A stretch of 64,000 nucleotides of DNA from Nocardioides sp. S-1144 (GTDB taxonomy: Bacteria > Actinomycetota > Actinomycetes > Propionibacteriales > Nocardioidaceae): positions 2,976,001 to 3,040,000 of the forward strand of contig NZ_CP040695.2 of the NCBI RefSeq assembly GCF_005954645.2. The letters run 5' to 3'. Position 1 is the stretch's first letter; every line of letters begins with the position of its first letter. The notes below the pieces were generated by a model. That model saw only the letters and a program-made list of their open reading frames with translations. It searched no databases and was not told the origin of the DNA. Positions 45,670 to 55,823 of the stretch are shown here, piece by piece. A program made the translations under genes and the position numbers.

Positions 45670-47187
45670 TCAGTCGACGTCGACCCAGTCGAGCGTGCGC
45701 TCGACGGCCTTCTTCCACTGGGCATAACCCTCGGTGCGCTGCTCGTCATTCCACTGCGGCGACCAGCGCTTCGCCTCGTTCCAGTTCTCGCGCAGCTCGT
45801 CGGTGTTGTTCCAGAACCCGACCGCCAGGCCCGCGGCGTAGGCCGCACCGAGCGCCGTGGTCTCGGCCACCACCGGGCGGCTGACCTCGACCCCGAGGAC
45901 GTCGGCCTGGATCTGCATGCACAGCTCGTTGGCCGTGACGCCGCCGTCGACCTTGAGCACCTCGAGGGTGACGCCGGAGTCCTTCTCCATCGCCTCGGCC
46001 ACGTCGCGGCTCTGGTAGCAGATCGACTCCAGGGTCGCGCGGGCCAGGTGCGCGTTGGTGTTGTAGCGCGACAGCCCGACGATCGCGCCGCGGGCGTCGG
46101 AGCGCCAGTACGGCGCGAAGAGGCCCGAGAACGCCGGGACGAAGTAGACCCCGCCGTTGTCGTCGACCTGGCGGGCCAGCGACTCGCTCTGCGCGGCACC
46201 GCTGATGATGCCGAGCTGGTCGCGCAGCCACTGCACGGCCGAGCCGGTCACCGCGATCGAGCCCTCGAGGGCGTAGACGGCGTCGGCGTCACCGAACTTG
46301 TAGCAGACGGTCGTCAGCAGGCCGGCCTCCGAGCGGACCAGCTCGGTGCCGGTGTTGAGGAGCATGAAGTTGCCGGTGCCGTAGGTGTTCTTGGCCTCGC
46401 CCGGGGCGAAGCAGACCTGGCCGACGGTGGCCGCCTGCTGGTCGCCGAGGATGCCGGTGATCGGGACCTCGCCGCGCAGCGGGCCGTTGGCGCGGGTGGT
46501 GCCGTAGGCGTCGGGCTCGCTGGAGGAGCGGATCTCGGGGAGCATCGCCCGCGGGATGTTGAACAGCGCGAGCAGCTCGTCGTCCCACGCGAGGGTCTCG
46601 AGGTCCATCAGCATGGTGCGGCTGGCGTTGGTCGGCTCGGTGACGTGGACGCCGCCGTCGGTGCCGCCGGTGAGGTTCCACACCAGCCAGCTGTCGGTGT
46701 TGCCGAACAGCGCGTCGCCGCGCTCGGCCGCCTCGCGGACGCCGTCGACGTTCTCGAGGATCCACTGGATCTTGCCGCCCGAGAAGTACGTCGCGGGCGG
46801 CAGTCCGGCGCGCTGCCGGATCAGGTCGCCGTGGCCGTCGCGCTCGAGCTTGCTGGCGATCCTGTCGGTGCGGGTGTCCTGCCACACGATCGCGTTGTAG
46901 TACGGACGGCCGGTGTTCTTGTCCCACACGACGGTGGTCTCGCGCTGGTTGGTGATCCCGAGGGCGACCAGGTCGCTGGCGTTGAGGTTCGCCTTGCCGA
47001 GGCCGGTCTGGAGCACCGAGCTGGTGCGCTCCCAGATCTCCACCGGGTCGTGCTCGACCCAGCCGGCCTGCGGCATGATCTGCTCGTGCTCGAGCTGGTG
47101 CCGGGCGACCTCGTTGCCGCTGTGGTCGAAGATCATGAAGCGGGTGCTGGTCGTGCCTTGGTCGACTGCTCCGACGTACTGGGCCAT
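45670..47187 (-). CDS. glpK: Glycerol kinase GlpK (copy 1)
   Basis: ATP-dependent kinase that converts glycerol to sn-glycerol 3-phosphate. 505 residues, full length for the FGGY family. [18 protein letters not shown] (phosphate loop), [16 protein letters not shown], the substrate segment [22 protein letters not shown] and the adenosine motif [15 protein letters not shown] are present. ATG 47187 has AGGAGA upstream. It lies between glpF and glpD. A second, different glycerol kinase gene is at 48978. Confidence 0.95.
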   Translation of the reverse strand: MAQYVGAVDQGTTSTRFMIFDHSGNEVARHQLEHEQIMPQAGWVEHDPVEIWERTSSVLQTGLGKANLNASDLVALGITNQRETTVVWDKNTGRPYYNAIVWQDTRTDRIASKLERDGHGDLIRQRAGLPPATYFSGGKIQWILENVDGVREAAERGDALFGNTDSWLVWNLTGGTDGGVHVTEPTNASRTMLMDLETLAWDDELLALFNIPRAMLPEIRSSSEPDAYGTTRANGPLRGEVPITGILGDQQAATVGQVCFAPGEAKNTYGTGNFMLLNTGTELVRSEAGLLTTVCYKFGDADAVYALEGSIAVTGSAVQWLRDQLGIISGAAQSESLARQVDDNGGVYFVPAFSGLFAPYWRSDARGAIVGLSRYNTNAHLARATLESICYQSRDVAEAMEKDSGVTLEVLKVDGGVTANELCMQIQADVLGVEVSRPVVAETTALGAAYAAGLAVGFWNNTDELRENWNEAKRWSPQWNDEQRTEGYAQWKKAVERTLDWVDVD

Positions 47188-47249
47188 GGGTGTGTCTCCT
47201 GTGGTGGTGTGGACGTGAGATGTCGTGGGTGGTGGGGCGGGCCGCAGGC

Positions 47250-48071
47250 TCAGGCCTGGACGCCCTTCTCGCCGGCGGTCTCCGGCTCCTCGGCGGGCAG
47301 GTGGATCTCGATGAGGAACTTGAACGCCGCGCCGCCGATCAGGCCGCCGATCACCGGGGCCACGATCGGCACCCAGAAGTAGAGGTCGTTGCTCCCTGCT
47401 GCCTCCCACACGTCGTTGCCGTACCCGGTCATCCAGGCGGCGAGGCGGGGGCCGAGGTCACGGGCCGGGTTGATCGCGTAGCCGGCGTTCGCACCCCAGG
47501 CCATGCCGATCGCGACGACGACCATCCCGACGAACCAGGGCGTCAGGTTCGCCAGCGGCGGGGCGTTGGTCGCCGTGGTCAGCGCCAGGACGAGGAAGAC
47601 CAGGATCGCGGTGCCGAGCAGCTGGTCGGCGAACGCGGTGGTGATCGACACGACCGCCTCGCCGTCGGGCGTGGCGCCCGGCGAGGTGAAGAAGATGCCC
47701 ATCGAGGCCTTGCCGAGGTCGGGGTCGATGGCCTTGATGAAGTCGGCGTAGGTGAAGCGGACGATGATCGCGGCGACGAACGCGCCCGCGAGCTGGGCCA
47801 GGGCGTAGGGCCCGACCTTGCTCCAGGGGAAGCCGCGGAACACGGCCAGCGCGACGGTCACGGCGGGGTTGAGGTGGGCTCCGGTGATCTTGCCGGCGGT
47901 GTAGATGCCGAGCACGACGCCGAGGCCCCAGGCCCAGCTGATCGAGTCTGCGTCACCGCGTCCGGCGGCGACGACGGATGCGACGACGCCGCACCCGAAC
48001 AGGATCAAGATCAGGGTCCCGGCGAACTCGGCGCTCAGCTCGCCGACCAGGGTGTTCTTCTTCGTGGACAC
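47250..48071 (-). CDS. glpF: Glycerol uptake facilitator GlpF (MIP/aquaglyceroporin)
   Basis: 273-residue MIP channel with six membrane helices and two NPA boxes, [11 protein letters not shown] and [13 protein letters not shown]. Asp after NPAR is the residue that marks aquaglyceroporins, so glycerol rather than only water should pass. The GTG has GGAGGAG about 9 nt upstream. It is the first gene of glpF-glpK-glpD and divergent from iclR across two operator-like sites. Confidence 0.93.
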   Translation of the reverse strand: MSTKKNTLVGELSAEFAGTLILILFGCGVVASVVAAGRGDADSISWAWGLGVVLGIYTAGKITGAHLNPAVTVALAVFRGFPWSKVGPYALAQLAGAFVAAIIVRFTYADFIKAIDPDLGKASMGIFFTSPGATPDGEAVVSITTAFADQLLGTAILVFLVLALTTATNAPPLANLTPWFVGMVVVAIGMAWGANAGYAINPARDLGPRLAAWMTGYGNDVWEAAGSNDLYFWVPIVAPVIGGLIGGAAFKFLIEIHLPAEEPETAGEKGVQA

Positions 48072-48151
48072 AGCAGTGTTCTCCTCCCGGGTGCCTGTGG
48101 TCGGCACCGCGACCACTGTGACGCCCGTCACGGGTCGGGCGCCACCCCTGC

Positions 48152-48192
48152 CGTTCGACATGGTCGAACGTCGGGTCGACATGGTCGAACGG
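48152..48192. promoter_or_regulatory. Two IclR-type operators between glpF and iclR
   Basis: GTTCGACATGGTCGAAC at 48153-48169 is a perfect 7-bp dyad with centre ATG; GGTCGACATGGTCGAAC at 48174-48190 differs at one base. Start-to-start spacing is 21 bp, two helical turns. They lie immediately upstream of the iclR -10 (TAGGAT, 48197-48202), so autorepression and control of glpF are likely. Confidence 0.75.
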
Positions 48193-48208
48193 ACCCTAGG
48201 ATGGGCCG

Positions 48209-48967
48209 GTGCCCGGCTCGATCCAGTCCATCCAGCGCGCCGCGGTGGTGCTGCACTTCCTGGGCGCGCTCTCGGAGCCGGTCCCGCTCGGGGACGTCGC
48301 CCGGATGCTCGCCCTGCCCAAGCCGACCGCCCACGGCATCCTGCGCACCCTGTGCGAGGTCGGCTTCGTCGTGCAGGAGCGCGACACGGGGCGCTACTCC
48401 CTCGGCACCGGCCTGTCGCGCCTCGGCGAGGCGCTCGACCCGCACCTCCTGCGCTCGCGCGCGGTCAACTGGGCCGACGGCCTCGCCGCGCGCACCGAGC
48501 TCGAGGTGCAGCTCGGCATCCTCACCGGCCAGTCGGTCGAGGTGCTCCACCACGTCTTCCGGCCCGACGGGTCGCCCCAGCAGCTGCGGGTCAGCGAGCT
48601 GCAGCCGCTGCACGCGACCGCCCTCGGCGTCACGCTGCTCGCCTTCTCCCCCGCCGCCGGGCGCCTGCACGACCTCCGGCTGCCGGCGTACACGCCGTCG
48701 ACGCCGGCGAGCCGCGTCGACCTCACCCGCGTGGTGCAGCAGACCTTCCGGCGCGGCTGGGTCCTCACCGACGGCACGCTGCGCCCGGGCGTCGCCGCGG
48801 TCGCCGCGCCGATCCGGCACCACATCGGCATCGGCGTGGGCGCGCTGGCCGTCGTCGGGCCCCGCGACCGGGTGATCGCCGCGGCGGGCGAGCCCCGTGC
48901 CGGCATCGTCGACCAGGTGGTCGCGGCCGCCGACGCGATCTCGGTGCACCTGCAGGACCGGTTGTGA
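48209..48967 (+). CDS. IclR family transcriptional regulator (GlpR/GylR-like)
   Basis: 252-residue regulator. N-terminal winged HTH: SIQRAAVVLHFLGALSEPVP, DVARMLALPKPTAHGILRTL; C-terminal IclR effector domain. Location between glpF and glpK2 matches the Streptomyces GylR regulator of glycerol operons. GTG 48209 is 6 nt after TAGGAT, so the mRNA is likely leaderless. It overlies no gene and is 10 nt upstream of glpK2, with which it forms an operon. Confidence 0.92.
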   Translation: MPGSIQSIQRAAVVLHFLGALSEPVPLGDVARMLALPKPTAHGILRTLCEVGFVVQERDTGRYSLGTGLSRLGEALDPHLLRSRAVNWADGLAARTELEVQLGILTGQSVEVLHHVFRPDGSPQQLRVSELQPLHATALGVTLLAFSPAAGRLHDLRLPAYTPSTPASRVDLTRVVQQTFRRGWVLTDGTLRPGVAAVAAPIRHHIGIGVGALAVVGPRDRVIAAAGEPRAGIVDQVVAAADAISVHLQDRL

Positions 48968-48977
48968 GGGACCGGCG

Positions 48978-50492
48978 GTGAGGGCCTACGTCGCGGCGAT
49001 CGACCAGGGCACGACCTCGACCCGCTGCCTGATCTTCGACCACCACGGCCGGATGGTCTCGGTGGCCCAGCACGAGCACGCGCAGCACTACCCCCAGCCG
49101 GGCTGGGCCGAGCAGGACGCCGCCGAGATCTGGCGCAACACGCTGCGGGTGCTGCCCGAGGCGCTCGCCGACGCCGGGCTGTCGGCCGCCGACCTCGCCG
49201 CGGTCGGGATCGCCAACCAGCGCGAGACCACCGTGGTCTGGGACCGCACGACCGGCCGGCCGCTGGCCCGGGCCATCACCTGGCAGGACACCCGCACCGC
49301 CGAGCTCGTCGAGGAGCTGAACCAGGGCCCCCACGCCGACCTGTTCCGCGAGGTGTGTGGACTGGCGCCGGCCGGCTACTTCGCGGCCCCGCGGCTGCGG
49401 TGGCTGCTCGACCACGTGCCCGGGCTCGAGCGCCGGGCCCGCAGCGGCGACATCGCCTTCGGGACGATGGAGAGCTGGCTGATCTGGAACCTCACCGGCG
49501 GGCCCGACGGCGGCGTCCACGTCACCGACGTGACCAACGCCAGCCGGACCCTGCTCATGGACATCCGCACGCTCGACTGGGACCAGCGCCTGCTCGACGC
49601 GCTCGACATCCCGCGCGAGCTGCTGCCCGAGGTCCGGCCCAACGCCCAGGTCTACGGCGAGTGCGTCGTCGGCCTGCCGGGCGTGCCGATCGGCGGCGCC
49701 TTCGGCGACCAGCAGGCCGCACTGTTCGGCCAGACCTGCTTCGAGGCCGGCGAGGCGAAGTGCACCTACGGCACCGGCGCGTTCCTCCTGATGAACACCG
49801 GTGACCAGATCACCACCTCCGAGCACGGGCTGCTCTCGACGGTCGCCTACGCCCTGGAGGGCCAGGCGCCGGTCTACGCCACCGAGGGGTCGATCGCCGT
49901 CGCCGGCGCGCTCGTGCAGTGGTTCCGCGACTCGCTGGAGATGATCCGCTCGGCCCCCGAGATCGAGACGCTCGCGCGCCGCGTCGAGGACAACGGCGGG
50001 TGTTACATCGTGCCCGCCTTCGCCGGGCTCTTCGCGCCCCGCTGGCAGCCGGACGCGCGCGGCGTGGTGGTCGGGCTGACGTCGTACGTGACGCGGTCGC
50101 ACCTGGCACGCGCCGTCCTCGAGGCGACGGCGTGGCAGACCGCGGAGGTGGTCGAGGCGATGGCCGCCGACACGGGGATCAACTTCACCCGGCTCAAGGT
50201 CGACGGCGGGATGACCGCCAACCACCTGCTCATGCAGTCGGTGGCCGACGTCCTCGCCGTGCCGGTCGAGCGACCGCTGGTGGCGGAGTCGGTCTCGCTC
50301 GGCGCGGCCTACGCCGCCGGCCTGGCCGTGGGCTACTGGCCCGACCTCCAGGGACTGCGCGACAACTGGCACCGCGCCGCGGTGTGGGAGCCGGCGATGA
50401 GCGACGCGCTCCGGCGCCGCGAGCGGGCCGCCTGGGACCGCGCCGTCGAGCGGACCCTACACTGGGTGCACGACGACGACGCCGCCCGCTGA
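48978..50492 (+). CDS. glpK: Glycerol kinase GlpK (copy 2)
   Basis: 504-residue FGGY kinase clearly paralogous to the copy at 45670. [56 protein letters not shown] and LKVDGGMTANHLLMQ are all intact, so it should be active. GTG 48978 has GAGGGA upstream. Having a separate iclR-glpK2 operon beside a complete glpFKD operon suggests a second mode of glycerol use or a kinase with shifted specificity. Confidence 0.93.
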   Translation: MRAYVAAIDQGTTSTRCLIFDHHGRMVSVAQHEHAQHYPQPGWAEQDAAEIWRNTLRVLPEALADAGLSAADLAAVGIANQRETTVVWDRTTGRPLARAITWQDTRTAELVEELNQGPHADLFREVCGLAPAGYFAAPRLRWLLDHVPGLERRARSGDIAFGTMESWLIWNLTGGPDGGVHVTDVTNASRTLLMDIRTLDWDQRLLDALDIPRELLPEVRPNAQVYGECVVGLPGVPIGGAFGDQQAALFGQTCFEAGEAKCTYGTGAFLLMNTGDQITTSEHGLLSTVAYALEGQAPVYATEGSIAVAGALVQWFRDSLEMIRSAPEIETLARRVEDNGGCYIVPAFAGLFAPRWQPDARGVVVGLTSYVTRSHLARAVLEATAWQTAEVVEAMAADTGINFTRLKVDGGMTANHLLMQSVADVLAVPVERPLVAESVSLGAAYAAGLAVGYWPDLQGLRDNWHRAAVWEPAMSDALRRRERAAWDRAVERTLHWVHDDDAAR

Positions 50493-50501
50493 GCGCCTGG
50501 G

Positions 50502-50993
50502 TCAGCCGTCGCTCCTGAGCAGCAGGTAGGTCGTCGCGACCGCCGTCAGGGCCACGACGAGCGGCGTGAGCAGGACGCCGAAGAGCATGTAGCGCGCGAA
50601 CCGGCGGGTCCCCGGCAGCGCGATCAGCACCAGGTCGACCACCAGCACCAGGCCGACCGCGACGAGCAGGATCCACGGCTGGTCGGACACGTCGTAGCCG
50701 ATCACCGTGTCGAGCAGCCAGCCGAGCGCGAGCAGCGCCACCAGGATCGCGGCGACCCCGGCGAAGAAGCCGGCCAGCGGCGTGAACACCGGGTGCTCGC
50801 GGTGCCAGAAGCGCGGGCCGTCGTCCTCGGACGACGGTGCCGGGTCGGCGGCCGGGTCGGCGGCCGGGTCGTCGGCCGGGCCGTCGACCGGCGTCGGCTC
50901 GTGCGGCGTCGTCGTCGTCGGCGGCGTCGCGGTGCCGTCGCTCGGGGTCTCGGGGCCGCCCTGGTCGACGCGGACGCCCTCATCGGTGCTCAT
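50502..50993 (-). CDS. Hypothetical membrane protein with disordered N-terminus
   Basis: 163 residues: residues 1-60 are Pro/Asp/Thr-rich with a repeated DDPAADPAADPA, then FWHREHPVFTPLAGFFAGVA leads into three membrane segments (ILVALLALGWLLDTVIGY; WILLVAVGLVLVVDLVLIAL; FGVLLTPLVVALTAVATTYL). TACGAT lies 8 nt before ATG 50993 (5 nt before an in-frame GTG at 50996). It is convergent with glpK2. No family recognised. Confidence 0.75.
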   Translation of the reverse strand: MSTDEGVRVDQGGPETPSDGTATPPTTTTPHEPTPVDGPADDPAADPAADPAPSSEDDGPRFWHREHPVFTPLAGFFAGVAAILVALLALGWLLDTVIGYDVSDQPWILLVAVGLVLVVDLVLIALPGTRRFARYMLFGVLLTPLVVALTAVATTYLLLRSDG

Positions 50994-51025
50994 CACCGAT
51001 GATCGTAGGCGGTGGGGCGCAGCGA

Positions 51026-51538
51026 TCAGGCCAGATCGAGGACCAGCACGTCCGGGAGGGTGAGGCGGGCCCACCGGTCGAGGTCCGGCTCGGTGCCGCC
51101 CAGGACGGCGGCCAGCGCCGTCCAGGCGGTCCCGTGGCCGACCAGGACGACGTCCTCGTCGGCGTGGGTGGCCAGGATCGGCTCGACGGCCGCGACCACG
51201 CGGGCGCGGCAGTGCGCGAGCGGCTCCCAGCCCGCGCGGACCGACACCTCGGGCCTCGCGAAGGCGTCGCGGACGGCGTCCTCGAGGTCCTCGACCCACT
51301 CCGTCGAGTCGCGCACGTGCTCGCGCAGCCCGTCGACGATCCCCACGCCGGCGTCGGTGAGCAGCTGGGCGGTCTCGGTCGCCCGGGGCTCGGGCGAGCA
51401 GTACCAGGCCGCGTGCCGCGGCAGCCGGTCGCGCAGGGTCCACACGTCGTCGTAGTGCGCAGGGTCGAGCACCCACTCGTGCGCGGGCCGGTGGCGCTCG
51501 ACCGAGGGGCGGCCGTGGCGGACCAGGTGCAGCCTCAC
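51026..51538 (-). CDS. Histidine phosphatase family protein
   Basis: 170 residues of the phosphoglycerate mutase-like superfamily. The phospho-acceptor is in LHLVRHGRPS (RHG); the second histidine is in VVLVGHGTAWTAL and a conserved Arg/Glu in SPEPRATETAQLL. GTG 51538 overlaps the cdsA stop by 4 nt, so it is co-expressed with cdsA. Substrate unknown; it might act on a phospholipid-pathway or nucleotide phosphate. Confidence 0.87.
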   Translation of the reverse strand: MRLHLVRHGRPSVERHRPAHEWVLDPAHYDDVWTLRDRLPRHAAWYCSPEPRATETAQLLTDAGVGIVDGLREHVRDSTEWVEDLEDAVRDAFARPEVSVRAGWEPLAHCRARVVAAVEPILATHADEDVVLVGHGTAWTALAAVLGGTEPDLDRWARLTLPDVLVLDLA

Positions 51539-52449
51539 GTGAAGACGAGGTAGTGCAGGAGCAGCCAGATCGGCGCGATCGTGGCCAGCAGCGAGTCGAG
51601 GCGGTCCATCAGGCCGCCGTGGCCCGGGATCACCTGGCTCATGTCCTTGATGCCGAGGTCGCGCTTCATCACCGACTCGCACAGGTCGCCGAGGGTCGCC
51701 ATGACCACGGTGACCAGGCCGAGGCACAGGCCGACCCACCAGTCGCCGTCGAGCAGGAGGACCACGAGCGCCCACCCGGCGGCCAGGCAGAACACCGCCG
51801 AGCCGGCGAAGCCCTCCCACGACTTCTTCGGGGAGATCACCGGGGCCATCGGGTGCTTGCCGAAGAGCACGCCGGCGATGTAGCCGCCGATGTCGGAGGC
51901 GATGGTGACCAGGATGAAGGCGAGGATGCCCTGGACGCCGTCGTCGTCGAGGCCGCCCCCGTCGAGGCCGCCCTCGGAGAGCATCAGCGCGACGAAGGAG
52001 CCGAGGAACGGCACGTAGACGAGCGTGAAGACCGACGCGGTGGCCGTCTTGACGTACCCGTCGATGCCCCGGCGCAGCAGCCACAGCATGACCACCAGCG
52101 CCGAGACGGCGGTGGCGGTGACCAGCGCGTCGGTGCCCCACAGGTAGGCGACGACGACCATCACGACGCCGCCGAGCATCAGCGGCTGCTCGGGCAGGTC
52201 GATGTCCTTGGCCAGCAGGCCCTGGCGCAGCTCCCAGATGGCGACCACCACGGCGATCACGACGATCACCATGAAGGCCGGCTTCCAGAACGCCAGCGAG
52301 GCCGCGATCGCGCCGAGCAGCACCACGGCCGAGCCGACGGCCGCCTTCAGGTCACGGCCGGCCCGCCCGTGGTCCTTCGGCGGCGCCGCCGACGGACCGG
52401 AGGAGGAGCCGGACGACGACGGGGAGGGGGCCGGGGACGCGGGTGGCAT
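51535..52449 (-). CDS. cdsA: Phosphatidate cytidylyltransferase CdsA
   Basis: Makes CDP-diacylglycerol from phosphatidate and CTP. 304 residues with about eight membrane helices and the family signature SVMKRDLGIKDMSQVIPGHG, followed by GLMDRLDS, near the C-terminus. The first 35 residues are a Ser/Pro-rich cytoplasmic extension. It is 24 nt after frr in the conserved rpsB-tsf-pyrH-frr-cdsA order. Confidence 0.95.
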   Translation of the reverse strand: MPPASPAPSPSSSGSSSGPSAAPPKDHGRAGRDLKAAVGSAVVLLGAIAASLAFWKPAFMVIVVIAVVVAIWELRQGLLAKDIDLPEQPLMLGGVVMVVVAYLWGTDALVTATAVSALVVMLWLLRRGIDGYVKTATASVFTLVYVPFLGSFVALMLSEGGLDGGGLDDDGVQGILAFILVTIASDIGGYIAGVLFGKHPMAPVISPKKSWEGFAGSAVFCLAAGWALVVLLLDGDWWVGLCLGLVTVVMATLGDLCESVMKRDLGIKDMSQVIPGHGGLMDRLDSLLATIAPIWLLLHYLVFT

Positions 52450-52473
52450 GGGTGGGGTCGGGCGGCGGAGGTC

Positions 52474-53031
52474 TCAGACCTCGAGCAGCTCGGCCTCCTT
52501 GTTCTTCAGCATCTCGTCGATCTCGTCGGTGTGCTTCTTGGTGACGCCGTCGAGCCGCTTCTCGGCGCCGGTGACGTCGTCCTTGCCGACCTCGCCGTCC
52601 TTCTCGAGCTTCTCGAGGGCCTGCTTGGCGTTGCGCCGCAGGTTGCGCACGGCGACACGGCCGTCCTCGGCCTTGCCGCGGGCGAGCCTGATGTACTCCT
52701 TGCGGCGCTCCTCGGTGAGCTCGGGGAACACGCAGCGCAGCACCTTGCCGTCGTTGGCGGGGTTCACGCCGAGGTCGGAGTCGCGGATCGCCTTCTCGAC
52801 GTTGGGCATGGCGCTCATGTCGAAGGGCTGGATCATGATGACCCGCGCCTCGGGCGCGGTGAACGACGCCAGCTGCTGCAGCGGCGTCGGGGTGCCGTAG
52901 TACTCGACGACGATCTTGTTGAACATCGACGGGGTCGCGCGACCGGCCCGGATCGCCGCGAACTCCTCGCGCGTCGCCTCGACCGACTTGTCCATCTTGC
53001 TGTCGGCCTCGTTGAGGATGTCCTTGATCAC
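52474..53031 (-). CDS. frr: Ribosome recycling factor
   Basis: Dissociates post-termination ribosomes with EF-G. 185 residues, the standard length. MIKDILNEADSKMDKSVEAT, RAGRATPSMFNKIVVEYYGT, and the long helix RNLRRNAKQALEKLEKDGEV are conserved. The GTG start has AAGGGAA upstream. Between pyrH and cdsA. Confidence 0.96.
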   Translation of the reverse strand: MIKDILNEADSKMDKSVEATREEFAAIRAGRATPSMFNKIVVEYYGTPTPLQQLASFTAPEARVIMIQPFDMSAMPNVEKAIRDSDLGVNPANDGKVLRCVFPELTEERRKEYIRLARGKAEDGRVAVRNLRRNAKQALEKLEKDGEVGKDDVTGAEKRLDGVTKKHTDEIDEMLKNKEAELLEV

Positions 53032-53105
53032 GGGTGTTCCCTTTCCGGTGGTGACGCTCGTGCGGGCGGCTCGTGCGACGGGTGCTGGTGGGCGCGTGCG
53101 GCGGG

Positions 53106-53819
53106 TCAGTCGGCGCTGACGAGCGTGCCGATCCTCTCACCCTGCACGGCGCGCAGGATGTTGCCCTCGGGCTCCATGCCGAACACGATCATCGGCATCT
53201 TGTTCTCCATGCACAGGGCGAACGCCGTCGCGTCGGCCACGCGCAGGCCTCGCTGGAGGGCGTCCTGGAACGTCAGCGACTCGAGCTTGGTGGCGGTGGG
53301 GTCGATCTTCGGGTCGGCGGTGTAGACGCCGTCGACGCCGTTCTTGCCCATCAGCACGACCTCGGCCTTGATCTCGAGGGCGCGCTGGGCGGCGACGGTG
53401 TCGGTGGAGAAGAACGGCATCCCCATGCCGGCGCCGAAGATGACGACCCGGCCCTTCTCCATGTGCCGGATCGCGCGGCGCGGGATGTAGGGCTCGGCGA
53501 CCTGGCCCATCGTGATCGCGGTCTGGACCCGCGTCTCCACGTCGAGCTTCTCCAGGAAGTCCTGCAGGGCCAGGCAGTTCATGACGATGCCCAGCATCCC
53601 CATGTAGTCGGCGCGCACGCGGTCGATGCCGCGCTGCTGGAGCTCGGCGCCGCGGAAGAAGTTGCCTCCCCCGGTGACGACGGCGATCTGGACGCCGGCC
53701 TGGGCGACCGAGGCGATCTCGCGCGCGATGGCCTGGACGACGTCGGGGTCGACCCCGACGCTGCCGCCGCCGAAGACCTCGCCCGAGAGCTTGAGCAGGA
53801 CTCGCTTGTAGCCGGTCAT
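53106..53819 (-). CDS. pyrH: UMP kinase PyrH
   Basis: Phosphorylates UMP to UDP; hexameric amino-acid-kinase fold. 237 residues. [50 protein letters not shown] and [15 protein letters not shown] are conserved. ATG 53819 has AAGGA about 8 nt upstream. A TAGCCT at 53852-53857 (minus strand) may be a promoter of its own, downstream of a hairpin that separates it from tsf. Confidence 0.95.
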   Translation of the reverse strand: MTGYKRVLLKLSGEVFGGGSVGVDPDVVQAIAREIASVAQAGVQIAVVTGGGNFFRGAELQQRGIDRVRADYMGMLGIVMNCLALQDFLEKLDVETRVQTAITMGQVAEPYIPRRAIRHMEKGRVVIFGAGMGMPFFSTDTVAAQRALEIKAEVVLMGKNGVDGVYTADPKIDPTATKLESLTFQDALQRGLRVADATAFALCMENKMPMIVFGMEPEGNILRAVQGERIGTLVSAD

Positions 53820-53906
53820 CGGGTCCTTCCGTCCGTGATGAGTCGCTGTGAGGCTACCGCCCGACCACCCGTGCCGCACCGTCGGGCCGGACGCGCGCCG
53901 CAGACG

Positions 53907-53940
53907 CCAGCAGCGCCGCCGGTTCCGGCGGCGCTGCTGG
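53907..53940 (-). terminator. 16-bp perfect hairpin between tsf and pyrH
   Basis: CCAGCAGCGCCGCCGG at 53907-53922 pairs with CCGGCGGCGCTGCTGG at 53925-53940, with a 2-nt loop. It is 50 nt after the tsf stop (minus strand) with no T-tract. Probably the rpsB-tsf terminator or attenuator. Confidence 0.75.
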
Positions 53941-53989
53941 GTGGTCGTGCTGGTGTCGAGCTGGTGTCGAGCTGGGTGGTGCTGGGTGG

Positions 53990-54799
53990 CTAGGCGCCGA
54001 CCTCGAAGCGGGCGAACCGCGTCAGGGTGGTGCCGGAGGCGTCGAGGACGGCCTTGACCGTCTTCTTGTTCTCGGTCACCGAGGCCTGCTCGAGCAGGAC
54101 GACGTCCTTGAAGAAGCCGTTGAGCCGGCCCTCGGTGATCTTGGCGATCGCCTGCTCGGGCTTGCCCTCCTCGCGCGAGGTCGCCTCGGCGATCTCGCGC
54201 TCCTTGGCGACGACGTCGGCGGGGACCTCGTCGCGGGTGAGGTACTGCGGGCGCATCGCGGCGACCTGCATGGCGGCCGCACGGGCGGCCTCCGCGTCAC
54301 CCTCGTACTGGACGAGGACGCCCACGGCGGGCGGCAGGTCGGCCGCACGCTTGTGCATGTAGGCCACGACGTTGCCGTCGAAGTAGGCGAACTGGCCGAG
54401 CTCGATCTTCTCGCCGATGCTGACGGCCAGCCCGTCGACGACCTCGCCGACGGTCTGGTCGCCGAGCGACACCGAGCGCAGCGCCTCGGCGTCGGCCGGC
54501 TTGGCCTCCGACGCGGCGTCCGCGATCCGCTGGGCGGCGGCGACGAAGTCGGCGTTCTTGGCGACGAAGTCGGTCTCGCTCTTCAGCTCGACCAGGACGC
54601 CGGGCGCGTGCGCCACGAGTCCGGACGAGGCCTCGCGCTCCGCACCGCGCTTGGCCGCCTTGGCCTCGCCCTTGATGCGCAGCAGCTCGACTGCCTTGTC
54701 GAAGTCGCCGTCGGTCTCGTCGAGCGCCTTCTTGCAGTCCATCATCCCGGCGCCGGTCAGCTCACGGAGCTTCTTGACGTCGGCCGCGGTGAAAGCCAT
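53990..54799 (-). CDS. tsf: Elongation factor Ts
   Basis: GDP/GTP exchange factor for EF-Tu. 269 residues. N-terminal UBA-like domain [20 protein letters not shown], then [19 protein letters not shown] and [20 protein letters not shown] of the EF-Tu contact core; C-terminal end [22 protein letters not shown] 54799 has AAGGAG upstream. 34 nt after rpsB. Confidence 0.96.
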   Translation of the reverse strand: MAFTAADVKKLRELTGAGMMDCKKALDETDGDFDKAVELLRIKGEAKAAKRGAEREASSGLVAHAPGVLVELKSETDFVAKNADFVAAAQRIADAASEAKPADAEALRSVSLGDQTVGEVVDGLAVSIGEKIELGQFAYFDGNVVAYMHKRAADLPPAVGVLVQYEGDAEAARAAAMQVAAMRPQYLTRDEVPADVVAKEREIAEATSREEGKPEQAIAKITEGRLNGFFKDVVLLEQASVTENKKTVKAVLDASGTTLTRFARFEVGA

Positions 54800-54833
54800 G
54801 GGTACTCCTTCGTACGGGTAGCGGGAAGCTGGA

Positions 54834-55823
54834 TCAGGACTCGGAGGAGACCTCGGCCGGAGCCTCGGTGGTCTCCTCGGTGGGGGCCTCGGCAGCGGGC
54901 TCCTCGGCAGCGGGCTCCTCGGCGGCGGGGGCCTCGGTCGGCACGGCCGACTCGGCGACCTCGGCGGCCTCGGCACCCTCGGACGCGGCACCGGTGGCCT
55001 CGGCGGCCGGGGTCTCGGCGGCCGGGGCGCTGGTGGCGGCCTCGGCGGCCTTCTCGGCGTCGCCACCCAGGAGCTCGCGCTCCCACTCGGCGAGGGGCTC
55101 CTCGGCCGTGGCGGTGGCACCGGTCTTCGCACCGGAGCGGGCGATGAGGCCCTCGGCGACGGCGTCGGCGATCACGCGGGTCAGCAGGCCGACCGCGCGG
55201 ATGGCGTCGTCGTTGCCCGGGATCGGGAAGTCGACCTCGTCGGGGTCGCAGTTGGTGTCGAGGATGCCGATGATCGGGATCCGCAGCTTGCGCGCCTCCT
55301 CGACCGCCAGGTGCTCCTTCTTGGTGTCGACGATCCACACCGCGGCGGGCGTGCGGACCATGTCGCGGATGCCGCCGAGGGTCTTGTCGAGCTTGTCGCG
55401 CTCCCGCTTCATCTGCAGGAGCTCCTTCTTCGTGCGACCCGAGCCGGCGACGTTGTCGAAGTCGACCTCGTCGAGCTCCTTGAGGCGGTTGATCCGCTGG
55501 TGCACGGTCTGGAAGTTGGTCAGCATGCCGCCGAGCCAGCGCTGGTTGACGTAGGGCATGCCCACGCGGGTCGCCTGCTCGGCGATCGCCTCCTGCGCCT
55601 GCTTCTTCGTGCCGACGAACATGATCGTGCCGCCCTTGGACACGGTCTCCTTGATGAAGGCGTAGCTGCGGTCGATGTAGGCCAGCGACTGCTGCAGGTC
55701 GATGATGTAGATGCCGTTGCGCTCGGTCATGATGAAGCGCTTCATCTTGGGGTTCCAGCGACGGGTCTGGTGCCCGAAGTGGACGCCGCTCTCGAGGAGC
55801 TGGCGCATGGTCACGACTGCCAT
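54834..55823 (-). CDS. rpsB: 30S ribosomal protein S2
   Basis: 329 residues; the S2 core (about 1-235) has [51 protein letters not shown] and [28 protein letters not shown]. The last 75 residues are a low-complexity Glu/Ala/Pro tail with [13 protein letters not shown] repeats, as in some actinobacteria. ATG 55823 has GGAGA upstream. First gene of rpsB-tsf. Confidence 0.96.
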   Translation of the reverse strand: MAVVTMRQLLESGVHFGHQTRRWNPKMKRFIMTERNGIYIIDLQQSLAYIDRSYAFIKETVSKGGTIMFVGTKKQAQEAIAEQATRVGMPYVNQRWLGGMLTNFQTVHQRINRLKELDEVDFDNVAGSGRTKKELLQMKRERDKLDKTLGGIRDMVRTPAAVWIVDTKKEHLAVEEARKLRIPIIGILDTNCDPDEVDFPIPGNDDAIRAVGLLTRVIADAVAEGLIARSGAKTGATATAEEPLAEWERELLGGDAEKAAEAATSAPAAETPAAEATGAASEGAEAAEVAESAVPTEAPAAEEPAAEEPAAEAPTEETTEAPAEVSSES

